A stretch of 64,000 nucleotides of DNA from contig NZ_JAODMK010000045.1 of the NCBI RefSeq assembly GCF_025465545.1, forward strand, positions 36,381 through 100,380, read 5' to 3'. This document shows, in pieces, positions 52,712 to 60,859 of the stretch. Below the pieces are notes generated by a model. The model had not been told where the DNA came from. It did no database searches and saw nothing but the letters and a program-made list of their open reading frames with translations. Source of the stretch: Naasia sp. Lineage in GTDB: Bacteria; Actinomycetota; Actinomycetes; Actinomycetales; Microbacteriaceae. Made by a program: the position numbers and the translations under genes. Within the stretch, counting starts at the first letter, position 1. Each line of letters begins with the position of its first letter.

Positions 52712-54049
52712 GTGGTTACAACAATGTCCGCTCGACGCAGGCGCGCCCTGACGTCGCTCGCGGTCCTCGCAGGCTCGGCGGTCGCACTGACCGGCTGCGG
52801 CCTGAGCAACAGCAGCAGCGGCGCCGCCAGCAGCAGCAAGGCCCTGACGGTGTGGCACCAGTTCTCCGGTGAGGGCGCCGGCGCCATGGACGTCGTCATC
52901 AGCGACTACAACAAGAAGAACCCCGACGCGAAGTTCAAGGGCCGCTCGATCGCGAACGACGAGGCCAACACGGTCGTGCGCACCGGGCTCTCCGGCAACA
53001 ACCCGCCGACGGTGCTCCAGTACGAGGGCTACCAGCAGACCAAGGACTTCGTGAAGGCCGGTCAGCTGCTGGACATCACCGACTGGTACAACCAGCACGT
53101 CGACGACTTCACCTATGGCGACAGCCAGGCCGTGAAGGACGCCTGCGAGGTCGACGGCAAGATGTACTGCATCCCGTGGAACGTGGACACGAGCGAGCAG
53201 CTCTTCATCAACCCGGACATCATGTCCCAGTACAGCCTCACCGCACCCAAGACGGTCGATGACCTCAAGGCGATCGCAGGCACCCTCAAGGGCACCGGCA
53301 TCAACCCCGTCTCGCTCTACGCGGGCGACGGCTGGCCCGCCGCCCACTGGTGGTTCCTCCTCACCATCCAGCGCTGCTCGGTCGACACGATCGTGGCAGC
53401 AGCGAACCAGGACGGCGCGAAATGGGATGACCCCTGCTTCCTGCAGTCGGCTCAGGACCTGTACGACATCGGTCAGGCGGGCGTCTTCCCCCAGGGCGTC
53501 GAGGGCCAGGACTACAACGCCATGCTCCAGCTCTTCCTGTCCGGGAAGGCCGCCCTCATGAACACGGGCACCTGGTTCAACGCCACCCTGGCTGACAAGG
53601 CCACGAAGCCGAAGTTCGAGACCGAGGCCGTCGCATTCCCCCAGGTCGACCCGGCCAAGCCCTCCCAGCAGATCCTGGGCGGCTTCACCAACGTGTTCGG
53701 TCTGCCCGCCAACAGCGGGAACACCGACGCGGGCCTGAAGTTCCTGGACTACATCGCCGACCCCGCCAACGGTGCCGGCGCCAAGTTCGCGAAGACCGGT
53801 CTGGTCAACGTCATCATCGGTGCCGACAAGGAGATGGAGCCCCGCGTGAAGGCGTCCTACGACGCCATCGCCGCTGCTCTCGCGCTTCCCGGCAACAACG
53901 TGATCGCGTACTTCGAGAACCTCGTGCCGCCGAGCGTGGGCGAGGACATCATGTACAACGGCACCGCCGCCCTGACGAGCGGCAGCATGAAGCCGCAGGA
54001 CTACGTCACCCAGCTGCAGCAGGCAGCCGAGGCGGCCGCGGCCGGTTAG
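52712..54049 (+). CDS. CUT1 sugar ABC transporter binding lipoprotein (block B)
   Basis: A 445-residue family 1 solute-binding lipoprotein. GTG at 52712 is preferred because AGGTGA lies just upstream; ATG at 52724 is the alternative. Signal peptide with lipobox LTGC, then ALTVWHQFSGEGAGAMDVVI and TPPTVLQYEG-like segments (PPTVLQYEGYQQ), SGKAALMNTGTWF. It binds an oligosaccharide, glycoside or polyol for import by the two permeases downstream. A 13-bp hairpin follows the gene, which often raises binding-protein mRNA over permease mRNA. Confidence 0.92.
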   Translation: MVTTMSARRRRALTSLAVLAGSAVALTGCGLSNSSSGAASSSKALTVWHQFSGEGAGAMDVVISDYNKKNPDAKFKGRSIANDEANTVVRTGLSGNNPPTVLQYEGYQQTKDFVKAGQLLDITDWYNQHVDDFTYGDSQAVKDACEVDGKMYCIPWNVDTSEQLFINPDIMSQYSLTAPKTVDDLKAIAGTLKGTGINPVSLYAGDGWPAAHWWFLLTIQRCSVDTIVAAANQDGAKWDDPCFLQSAQDLYDIGQAGVFPQGVEGQDYNAMLQLFLSGKAALMNTGTWFNATLADKATKPKFETEAVAFPQVDPAKPSQQILGGFTNVFGLPANSGNTDAGLKFLDYIADPANGAGAKFAKTGLVNVIIGADKEMEPRVKASYDAIAAALALPGNNVIAYFENLVPPSVGEDIMYNGTAALTSGSMKPQDYVTQLQQAAEAAAAG

Positions 54050-54070
54050 ACCTCCGGGTCTGGACGCCCA

Positions 54071-54104
54071 GGGTGGGCGCGGTTCCGTCGGACCGCGCCC
54101 ACCC
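54071..54104 (+). terminator. Hairpin between binding protein and permease genes
   Basis: A perfect 13-bp stem (54071-54083 with 54092-54104) and 8-base loop lie 21 bp after the binding-protein stop. Likely a partial terminator or 3'-end stabiliser that sets a higher level of binding protein than permeases. Confidence 0.6.
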
Positions 54105-54144
54105 GATCTCACACGAAGCACCCGATCTCAACGAAGAGAAGGCC

Positions 54145-55116
54145 ATGACGACAGTCGCACGCCCCACTGAGCATCAGCGGGAGACGCTCACCACAGCCGA
54201 GCAGCCCCGGGACACCCGGCAGCGCCGCAAGTCCCACATCGCCGGCACCTCCAAGGTCGGTGCGGCGGGGTTCATCCTCCCCGGCTACTTCTTCTACGCG
54301 GGCTTCCTGCTCATCCCGCTCGTGCTCACGATCCTTCTCAGCTTCACCAACTGGAACGGCATCGGCTACAACACGATCCAGGGCAACGGGGTCAAGAACT
54401 ACGTCAAGCTCGTCAACGACCCGGTGTTCCTGCAGGCACTCGTGCACAACGGGGTCTTCCTCGCGACGACCGTGATCCTCAAGGTCGTCCTCGCCTTCGC
54501 GCTGGCGCTCGCCGTGCGGCGCGCGTTCCCTGGCGGCGGCTTCTTCCGCGCCGTGTTCGTGATCCCGAGCATCCTCTCCCTCATCGTCGTCAGCCTCCTG
54601 CTCAAGTTCCTGGTGGACCCCAACAACGGGCTGATCAACCCGCTGCTGCGCTCGATCGGCCTCGGCGCGTTCGCCGGCTCATGGCTGGGTGACCCGAGCA
54701 GGGCTCTTCCGGTGCTGATCGGGCTCGATGTCTGGCTCGGCTTCGGCCTGTTCCTGTTCGTCTTCCTGGCCGGCATGTCCGCGCTCCCCGCCGACGTCTC
54801 CGAGGCCGCGAAGGTGGACGGCGCGAAGCCATGGCAGGAGACCTGGTTCGTGACCATCCCGCTGCTCGCCCCGACGTTCCGGCTCGTCGTCCTGCTCGGC
54901 TGCATCGAGAGTCTCAAGGTGTTCGCGACCGTGTACGTCGCCACCTCCGGCGGCCCCAACCACTCCACCGAGGTGCTCGCCACCTGGGCGTTCTTCCAGG
55001 CCTTCACCGGCAACCAGGTCGGCTACGGCAGCGCGATCATGAGCGTCCTGCTCGTGGCCACGCTGATCCTCGCCGTCTTCTACGTCCGGGCCAACCAGAA
55101 GGGGAACATCCAGTGA
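54145..55116 (+). CDS. CUT1 sugar ABC transporter permease, MalF-like (block B)
   Basis: A 323-residue six-helix permease. The ATG at 54145 follows AGAGAAGG; the longer frame begins inside the intergenic hairpin and is unlikely. The cytoplasmic EAA loop is EAAKVDGAKPWQETWFVTIP, where the ATPase docks. Its stop overlaps the second permease's GTG (GTGA). Confidence 0.93.
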   Translation: MTTVARPTEHQRETLTTAEQPRDTRQRRKSHIAGTSKVGAAGFILPGYFFYAGFLLIPLVLTILLSFTNWNGIGYNTIQGNGVKNYVKLVNDPVFLQALVHNGVFLATTVILKVVLAFALALAVRRAFPGGGFFRAVFVIPSILSLIVVSLLLKFLVDPNNGLINPLLRSIGLGAFAGSWLGDPSRALPVLIGLDVWLGFGLFLFVFLAGMSALPADVSEAAKVDGAKPWQETWFVTIPLLAPTFRLVVLLGCIESLKVFATVYVATSGGPNHSTEVLATWAFFQAFTGNQVGYGSAIMSVLLVATLILAVFYVRANQKGNIQ

Positions 55117-56012
55117 CCGTCCTCGAGAACCCCGAGATCAAGCTGGTCCTCAAGGAGGACCACCTGCCGGAGCGGACCGGCGAATCCAGGCTCTGGAGGA
55201 TCGTCCGGCGCGTGGTCCTCTACGTCGTGCTGGGCATCCTCGCCCTCACGATCCTCTTCCCGGTCATCTGGATGCTCAGCACCTCGCTCCGCGACAACAG
55301 CAGCGTGCTGATCCACCCGTTCGACCTCAGCGGCGAATGGGGCTTCGGGAACTACATCAAGCTGTTCGTGCAGGGCGACATCGTGCGCTGGCTGGGCAGC
55401 AGCCTCTTCGTGAACGTCACCAGCGTGCTCCTGATCGCGGTCCTGTCGGTGCTCGGCGGCTACGGCTTCTCCGCCTACAACTTCCGCGGCAAGAACCTGC
55501 TGTTCGTGCTCCTCATCGTCGGCCTCACGATCCCGCCGCAGGCGCTCGTCGTCGCCGGCTTCCGATGGATCAGCCTGCTGGGGATCGAGAACACCTACTG
55601 GAGCCTGATCTTCACCTACGGCGGCTGGACGTCGTTCGGCATCCTGATGATGCGGAACTTCTTCGACGCCGTGCCGAAGGAGCTGCGCGAGGCGGCCACC
55701 ATGGACGGAGCATCCCAGTTCCGGGTCTTCCGCCAGATCTACCTGCCGCTCGCGCGCTCCCCACTCACCACGGTGCTGATCTTCACGGCGGTCTGGGTGT
55801 GGAACGACTTCATCTACCCGATCGTCTACCTGCAGTCCGAGGACATGTACACCATCCCGATCGGGGTGCTGCAGTTCACCGGACGAACCACCATCCAGCT
55901 CGCGAGCCAGATGGCGGTGCTGACGTTCGCCACCGCGCTGCCGCTGATCATGTACCTGATCTTCCGGAAGCAGTTCATGCGCGGCCTGCTCGAGGGCGCG
56001 GTCAAGGGCTGA
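55113..56012 (+). CDS. CUT1 sugar ABC transporter permease, MalG-like (block B)
   Basis: A 299-residue six-helix permease starting at the GTG in the GTGA overlap. The EAA loop is REAATMDGASQFRVFRQIYL and the C terminus ends FMRGLLEGAVKG as in MalG-type proteins. With the preceding permease it forms the channel. No ATPase gene is present in the block, so a shared MsiK-type ATPase encoded elsewhere is expected. Confidence 0.93.
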   Translation: MTVLENPEIKLVLKEDHLPERTGESRLWRIVRRVVLYVVLGILALTILFPVIWMLSTSLRDNSSVLIHPFDLSGEWGFGNYIKLFVQGDIVRWLGSSLFVNVTSVLLIAVLSVLGGYGFSAYNFRGKNLLFVLLIVGLTIPPQALVVAGFRWISLLGIENTYWSLIFTYGGWTSFGILMMRNFFDAVPKELREAATMDGASQFRVFRQIYLPLARSPLTTVLIFTAVWVWNDFIYPIVYLQSEDMYTIPIGVLQFTGRTTIQLASQMAVLTFATALPLIMYLIFRKQFMRGLLEGAVKG

Positions 56013-56020
56013 TGCGCTCC

Positions 56021-56058
56021 TCCGGCCGGTCCCGGGCCTCAGCCCAGGGCCGGCCGGA
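56021..56058 (+). terminator. Long hairpin between permease and dehydrogenase genes
   Basis: Arms 56021-56037 and 56042-56058 pair over about 16 positions with one mismatch and one G-U pair. It lies eight bases after the permease stop and could attenuate readthrough into, or stabilise the mRNA end before, the dehydrogenase gene at 56104. Confidence 0.5.
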
Positions 56059-56103
56059 CCGCGTCCGGAGACATCCCACAACAACGGAAGAAGGAACAAT
56101 CCC

Positions 56104-57141
56104 GTGAGAGCTGCTGAGATCACCGGCAAGGGAGTCGTCGAGGTCGTCGACCGGACCATCCCCCAGGCCAGCGGCGACCTGATCGTCGTCAAGATCCTCG
56201 TCGCGCCCATGTGCACCGAGTTCAAGAAGCGCCAGAACGGCACCGAGGACCACTCCCTCGGCCATGAGGCGGTCGGCGTCGTCACCGACGCCGGCGACTC
56301 CCGCCGATTCTCGGTGGGGGACCGCGTGGCGGTCATGCCCCACTACGGCTGCGGCGTGTGCTACCTCTGCACCTCGGGCGACTACATGCACTGCCCGAAC
56401 CAGCGGGACGTGCTCGCCGAGACCGGCCAGGACTACGGCACTGCCACCTACTCGCAGTACCTGCTCAAGCCCGACTGGCTCGTCATCAAGATCCCGGACG
56501 ACATCTCGCTCGTGCACGGCGCGATGGCCTGCTGCGGCTTCGGGCCCACCTTCGGCGCCCTCGAGCGGATGAACGTCGACGCGCTCGACGTGCTCCTCGT
56601 GTCGGGCTGCGGCCCGGTCGGGCTGGGCGCGATCGTGCAGGGCGTGACCCGCGGTGCGCGCGTGTTCGCCATCGAGACGCACCCCTTCCGTGCCGAGCTG
56701 GCCCGCAAGCTGGGCGCTGAGCGGGTGTTCAACCCGATGGAGGAGGACGTGCCGGCGCTCGTCCGCGAGCTGACCGGCCGCGGCGCCGACGCGGGCATCG
56801 AGACCAGCGGCGCGCCCACCGCGGCGAAGAACCTCGCGCTGTCGGTCCGCTCGCGCGGGAAGCTCAGCGTGGTGGCGTGGGCCGGCGACGTCAGCTTCCC
56901 GCCGCTCGTGCCGCAGGGCCTCGACATCTTCGGGGTGTGGCACTGGAACAGCCTCAACCTGGTCGAGGAGATGTGGCGCAGCGTGCGCAAGGCGAGCGAC
57001 CTCATCGACGTGATGATCACCCATGTGATGCCGCTCGAGGAGGTGTCGGACGCCATGGACATCCAGGACACCGGCGCATGCGGCAAGATTCTGCTCCTTC
57101 CCCACGGCGACCTCGCCGAGGCGGAGCTGCAGACCGTCTGA
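56104..57141 (+). CDS. Zinc-dependent medium-chain alcohol/sugar dehydrogenase (block B)
   Basis: A 345-residue MDR enzyme. The catalytic zinc site uses Cys in VAPMCTEF and the GHE motif (SLGHEAVGVV); the structural zinc site is complete (GCGVCYLCTSGDYMHC). The NAD(P) loop is SGCGPVGLGAI. GAAGGA precedes the GTG. It probably oxidises a sugar alcohol or sugar hydroxyl. It is the last gene of block B, before two facing terminators. Confidence 0.92.
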   Translation: MRAAEITGKGVVEVVDRTIPQASGDLIVVKILVAPMCTEFKKRQNGTEDHSLGHEAVGVVTDAGDSRRFSVGDRVAVMPHYGCGVCYLCTSGDYMHCPNQRDVLAETGQDYGTATYSQYLLKPDWLVIKIPDDISLVHGAMACCGFGPTFGALERMNVDALDVLLVSGCGPVGLGAIVQGVTRGARVFAIETHPFRAELARKLGAERVFNPMEEDVPALVRELTGRGADAGIETSGAPTAAKNLALSVRSRGKLSVVAWAGDVSFPPLVPQGLDIFGVWHWNSLNLVEEMWRSVRKASDLIDVMITHVMPLEEVSDAMDIQDTGACGKILLLPHGDLAEAELQTV

Positions 57142-57162
57142 TCGCTTCCGCGGGAAGCCCGC

Positions 57163-57205
57163 ATCGGAGAAGGCCCGGCCGCTCAGCGACCGGGCCTTCT
57201 CCGAT
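57163..57205 (+). terminator. Terminator after the block B dehydrogenase
   Basis: A perfect 16-bp stem (57163-57178 with 57190-57205) with an 11-base loop, followed by TCTCCGTTC, 22 bp after the stop. It ends the rightward block B operon. Confidence 0.75.
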
Positions 57206-57241
57206 TCTCCGTTCGGAGGCGGCAGTTCGCCGCACCCGACA

Positions 57242-57269
57242 ACGACCTCGGCGCGGACGCCGAGGTCGT
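57242..57269 (-). terminator. Terminator of the leftward block C operon
   Basis: A perfect 12-bp stem (57242-57253 with 57258-57269) and four-base loop lie 14 bp beyond the stop of the minus-strand dehydrogenase. Confidence 0.7.
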
Positions 57270-57282
57270 AACCTCGGCGGTC

Positions 57283-58203
57283 TCAGGCGCGCATGTCCAC
57301 GACGGTCTTGATGGCGTCGCGGTCCGCGTTCGGGCCGAACACGTCGGGCAGCTCGGCGAGCCCCACCGTCTGCTCCGCGAGTTCGGAGGGCTTCACGAAG
57401 CCCAGGGCGCTGAGCCGCTGAGCGCGGTCGATCCAGCGGAGCACATCCTCTCGGTCCCGGTGGTGCAGGCTGAGCACGCGGAGGGCCCGGTAGTTCCAGC
57501 TCTCCATGTCGACCGTTCGCGTGCCGCCCTGTGACTGGTGGTAGCCCATGATGCCGAGGGTGCCCGCAATCCGAACGAGGTCCGACGCGAGCTGCAGGCC
57601 GGCGGCCGCGCCGGTCGCCTCGATCACCACCGAGCAGCCGAGCTTCATCTCGTCCGGCACCTCGTCCGGCGACAGGACGCGGTCGGCCCCCCACTTCGCG
57701 GCGAGCTCACGCGCGTGCTCCCGCGGCTCGATCACGGTGACGCGGTGGCCGCCTGCGACCAGCAGGCGCAGCGCCATCAGTCCCATGAAGCCGCTGCCGA
57801 CGAGCACCACCTCGGGCTCGTGGGCGAGATCGAGCATCTCGATGCCGCCGATCACGCACGCGAGCGGCTCGGCGAGGGACGCGTCGAGCAGGGAGCAGTC
57901 CGGGTGCACGGTCACGATCCGCTCGGCGGGCACGATGAGCTCCGTCGCATAGCCGTCCTCGACGTAGGCCACCACCCGGGTCCCCACCGGCAGCGAGTCC
58001 ACGGTGCTCTCCGAGATCGTCCCGGAGACCTCGTGTCCGATCCTGGCGGGGAACGGGCCACGACCGCCGGCAACCCGGGCCGTGTCCGAGTGGCAGACGC
58101 CGACGTAGGCGACCTCGACGCGGACGGAACCGGTCGGCAGCGCGGGGGCGTCGGTCTCCTGCACCTCGACGGTCTGCGGGGCGGTTTCCAGCAAGAACTT
58201 CAC
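57283..58203 (-). CDS. Zinc-dependent medium-chain dehydrogenase without structural zinc lobe (block C)
   Basis: A 306-residue MDR enzyme. Catalytic zinc residues lie in YVGVCHSD and IGHEVSG, while the four-Cys structural lobe is missing, which explains the short length. The cofactor loop is VGSGFMGLMAL. It is the last gene of the minus-strand block C operon, 22 bp after the ThuA-like gene. Like its block B counterpart it is probably a sugar or polyol dehydrogenase. Confidence 0.9.
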   Translation of the reverse strand: MKFLLETAPQTVEVQETDAPALPTGSVRVEVAYVGVCHSDTARVAGGRGPFPARIGHEVSGTISESTVDSLPVGTRVVAYVEDGYATELIVPAERIVTVHPDCSLLDASLAEPLACVIGGIEMLDLAHEPEVVLVGSGFMGLMALRLLVAGGHRVTVIEPREHARELAAKWGADRVLSPDEVPDEMKLGCSVVIEATGAAAGLQLASDLVRIAGTLGIMGYHQSQGGTRTVDMESWNYRALRVLSLHHRDREDVLRWIDRAQRLSALGFVKPSELAEQTVGLAELPDVFGPNADRDAIKTVVDMRA

Positions 58204-58225
58204 GGAGTTTCCTTCTCTTTCGTGA

Positions 58226-58966
58226 TCAGAACCAGGTGCGGTCCGGATTGGTGACCTGGGGGACGGTGCGGGGCAGCTCGGGGCGTGCGGCCCAGCGGAC
58301 CGCGTTGGCGAGCACCCGGCGGACCTGCGGATGGTGGTAGACCGGGTACTCCTGGTCGCCCGGGCTGAAGTAGAAGATCCGCCCGTTGCCGCGGGTGAAG
58401 GTGACGCCGGAGCGGAACACCTCGCCGCCCTCGAACGAGCTGATGAAGACGAGGTCGTCCGGCGCCGGGATGTCGAAGAGCTCTCCGTACATCTCCTGCT
58501 GGGGGATCAAGATGGGGCTCTCGACGCCCTCGGCGATCGGATGCGCGGGAGCGACCGTCCACACCAGCTCGCGGCCGCCGTCGTTGCGCCAGGCGAGCGA
58601 GCAGGTGGTGCCGAGCAGCCCGGTGAGGATCTTGGAGAAGTGGGCCGAGTGCAGGGCGAGGAGTCCCATGCCGCCGAGCACGTGCTGCTTGACCCGGTCG
58701 ACGACCTCGTCCGCCACCTCGGCGTGCGCGACGTGCCCCCACCAGAGCAGCACGTCGGTGTCCGCGAGCACCTCGTCGGGAAGGCCGTGCTGCGGGTCGG
58801 CGAGCAGCGCCGTACGGATCGTCGCGTCGGGCAGGAGCTCCGCGAGGCCCTCCGCGATCGCCCCGTGCATGCCGCGGGGGTAGATCTCCGCCAGGTGCGG
58901 CGGGGAGTTGCGCGCCTCGTGCACGCCCTCGTTCCACACGGTGATCTTGAGAGGTCGAGCGCTCAC
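58226..58966 (-). CDS. ThuA-like protein (block C)
   Basis: A 246-residue ThuA-domain protein. The GTG at 58966 is chosen because GAAAGGA lies nine bases upstream and homology starts at KITVWNEGVHEAR; the longer frame overlaps the permease. Other hallmarks are YPRGMHGAIAEGLAELLPDA, DVLLWWGHVAHAEV, LLALHSAHFSK and GRIFYFSPGDQEYPVYHHP. This belongs to the branch annotated as trehalose-utilisation protein ThuA. It is more typical of that family than the divergent block B copy. Its neighbours are a CUT1 permease upstream and an MDR dehydrogenase downstream. Confidence 0.92.
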   Translation of the reverse strand: MSARPLKITVWNEGVHEARNSPPHLAEIYPRGMHGAIAEGLAELLPDATIRTALLADPQHGLPDEVLADTDVLLWWGHVAHAEVADEVVDRVKQHVLGGMGLLALHSAHFSKILTGLLGTTCSLAWRNDGGRELVWTVAPAHPIAEGVESPILIPQQEMYGELFDIPAPDDLVFISSFEGGEVFRSGVTFTRGNGRIFYFSPGDQEYPVYHHPQVRRVLANAVRWAARPELPRTVPQVTNPDRTWF

Positions 58967-59000
58967 GCTGGTGTTCCTTTCCCGCCCGGGGCTCCCCGGG

Positions 59001-59906
59001 TCATCCCTTGACACTGCCGGAGGTGACGCCGCGGATGAAGTGGCGCTGCAGGACGACGTACACGATCAGGCAGGGGATGGACATCAGCACGGCGGCGGCG
59101 GCCAGACCCGACGAGTCCTTGGTGTGCTCGCCGATGAAGAGCCCCAGTCCTGCCGGCGCCGTCTGCACCGACTTGTCGGTCATCAGGACGAGGGCGAGCA
59201 GGAACTCGTTCCAGCTCCAGATGAAGAAGAGCACCATCATCGTCGTGATGGCGGGCCAGGCGCTCGGCAGCAGCACCCGCCAGAGGGTCTGCCAGGAGTT
59301 CGCCCCGTCGATGCGCGCAGCCTCCACGAGCGCCCGCGGGGTCGAGAGGAAGTGGGCGCGCATCCAGAAGGTGCCGAAGCTGAGGAACAGCGCGGTCTCG
59401 GGGAGGATCAGGCCCGCGTAGGTGTTCACGAGCCCGAAGGCACGCAGGTCGTAGTAGAGCGGGACGATCGTGGCCTCGAACGGCATCAGGAGCCCGAACA
59501 GGAAGGTGAAGAAGAGCAGGTTCCGGCCCGGGAAGCGCATCGCGCCGAACGCGTAGCCGGTGAGGATGCAGAGGATCGTCCCGAGCGGGACCACGACGAG
59601 GGCCACGATCGCGCTCGAGGTCATCAGCGTCGCGAAGTTGGTCACGTCCCAGGCTCTGGCGTAGTTGCCGAAGTTCAGCTCTCGCGGGAGTGCGATGCCG
59701 ACGGCCGGCTGGTCCGCCGGGTACAGCGACACCAGGAACATGCTGAAGAACGGCAGGAACGCGATCACGCTGAAGACGATCAGGGCGATGTGGGTGGTGA
59801 GCGAGGACAGCCGCTCCCTCGGCGTCGCCGGCCGGGACTTCGGGATTGCGGTCGGCCGGCCTCCTGTGGTCAGGCGGGGAGCGGCCGCGGCGGCGGGAGA
59901 GGTCAT
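59001..59906 (-). CDS. CUT1 sugar ABC transporter permease, MalG-like (block C)
   Basis: A 301-residue six-helix permease. The ATG at 59906 lies in an ATGA overlap with the MalF-like gene; the longer frame is shadow. EAA loop: VEAARIDGANSWQTLWRVLL; C terminus HFIRGVTSGSVKG. It pairs with the gene before it. Confidence 0.93.
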   Translation of the reverse strand: MTSPAAAAAPRLTTGGRPTAIPKSRPATPRERLSSLTTHIALIVFSVIAFLPFFSMFLVSLYPADQPAVGIALPRELNFGNYARAWDVTNFATLMTSSAIVALVVVPLGTILCILTGYAFGAMRFPGRNLLFFTFLFGLLMPFEATIVPLYYDLRAFGLVNTYAGLILPETALFLSFGTFWMRAHFLSTPRALVEAARIDGANSWQTLWRVLLPSAWPAITTMMVLFFIWSWNEFLLALVLMTDKSVQTAPAGLGLFIGEHTKDSSGLAAAAVLMSIPCLIVYVVLQRHFIRGVTSGSVKG

Positions 59907-60856
59907 ACTTCCGGCTCCTTCGAGAAGCGCGAGATCGCGATGGAGACGACGAAGATGATGACCGTCAGGACGACCGCCAGGCTCGCAGCGGACCCGGCTT
60001 CGCCGCGTCCGAATGCCCGGGCGAAGATCTCGTAGCCGGGAACGGCCGTCGAGGTGCCCGGGCCGCCCTTGGTCAGCAGGTAGACGACGTCGAAGCTCTT
60101 CAGTGCGCCCACCACGGTCAGGGTGAGCGCCACCGCGATCTCGGCCCGGAGACCCGGCAGGGTGATGTGCCGGAACTCCTGCCAGGCATTGGCGCCGTCG
60201 AGCCGGGCCGCCTCGTAGAGGCTGGTGTCGATCTTCTGCACGCCCGACAGGAACAGCACCATGCAGAGCCCCGTCGAGAGCCACGCGCCGACGATGCCGA
60301 TGGCGGGGAGAGCCCAGGTGAAGTCGCCGAGCCAGGCGATGCCGCGGTCGAGGCCGATCAGGCCGAGCAGCTGGTTGGCCACGCCGTCCTGCGCGTAGAT
60401 CCACTGCCAGGCGACCGCGATGACGACCATCGACACGACCTGGGGCAGGAAGAGGATCGACCGGTAGAAGGTCATCCCGCGCACCGCGCGCCGCGACAGC
60501 AGCGCCGTGATCAGGAGCCCCAGGCTGATCGGGAGCACGGCGAAGAAGAAGACGAGCTCGAGGCTGTGCAGGAACAGCGCGCGGAGCTGAGGGTCGGTGA
60601 GGATGTCGACGTAGTTGCCGAGGCCGACGAAGGTCGCGGCGGTGACGCCGTCCCACTTGACGAGAGACAGGTACACCGTGTGCAGCACGGGCAGCAGCAC
60701 GAAGACGACCACCATGAGCAGAGCGGGCACCAGGTAGAGGTACGCGACCAGGCGCGGCTCACCGGGGGCGGTGCCGCGGGATCGCCCCCGCCGGCGGGCG
60801 GCAGGGGCGATCGAGGCGGGTGCCTGAGGCGGCAGCACCGCAGTGTTGAGAACCAT
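59903..60856 (-). CDS. CUT1 sugar ABC transporter permease, MalF-like (block C)
   Basis: A 317-residue permease with an Arg-rich cytoplasmic N terminus and six helices. EAA loop: YEAARLDGANAWQEFRHITL. It starts three bases after the binding-protein stop and is coupled by ATGA to the next permease. No ATPase gene accompanies the set. Confidence 0.93.
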   Translation of the reverse strand: MVLNTAVLPPQAPASIAPAARRRGRSRGTAPGEPRLVAYLYLVPALLMVVVFVLLPVLHTVYLSLVKWDGVTAATFVGLGNYVDILTDPQLRALFLHSLELVFFFAVLPISLGLLITALLSRRAVRGMTFYRSILFLPQVVSMVVIAVAWQWIYAQDGVANQLLGLIGLDRGIAWLGDFTWALPAIGIVGAWLSTGLCMVLFLSGVQKIDTSLYEAARLDGANAWQEFRHITLPGLRAEIAVALTLTVVGALKSFDVVYLLTKGGPGTSTAVPGYEIFARAFGRGEAGSAASLAVVLTVIIFVVSIAISRFSKEPEV

Positions 60857-60859
60857 CGA

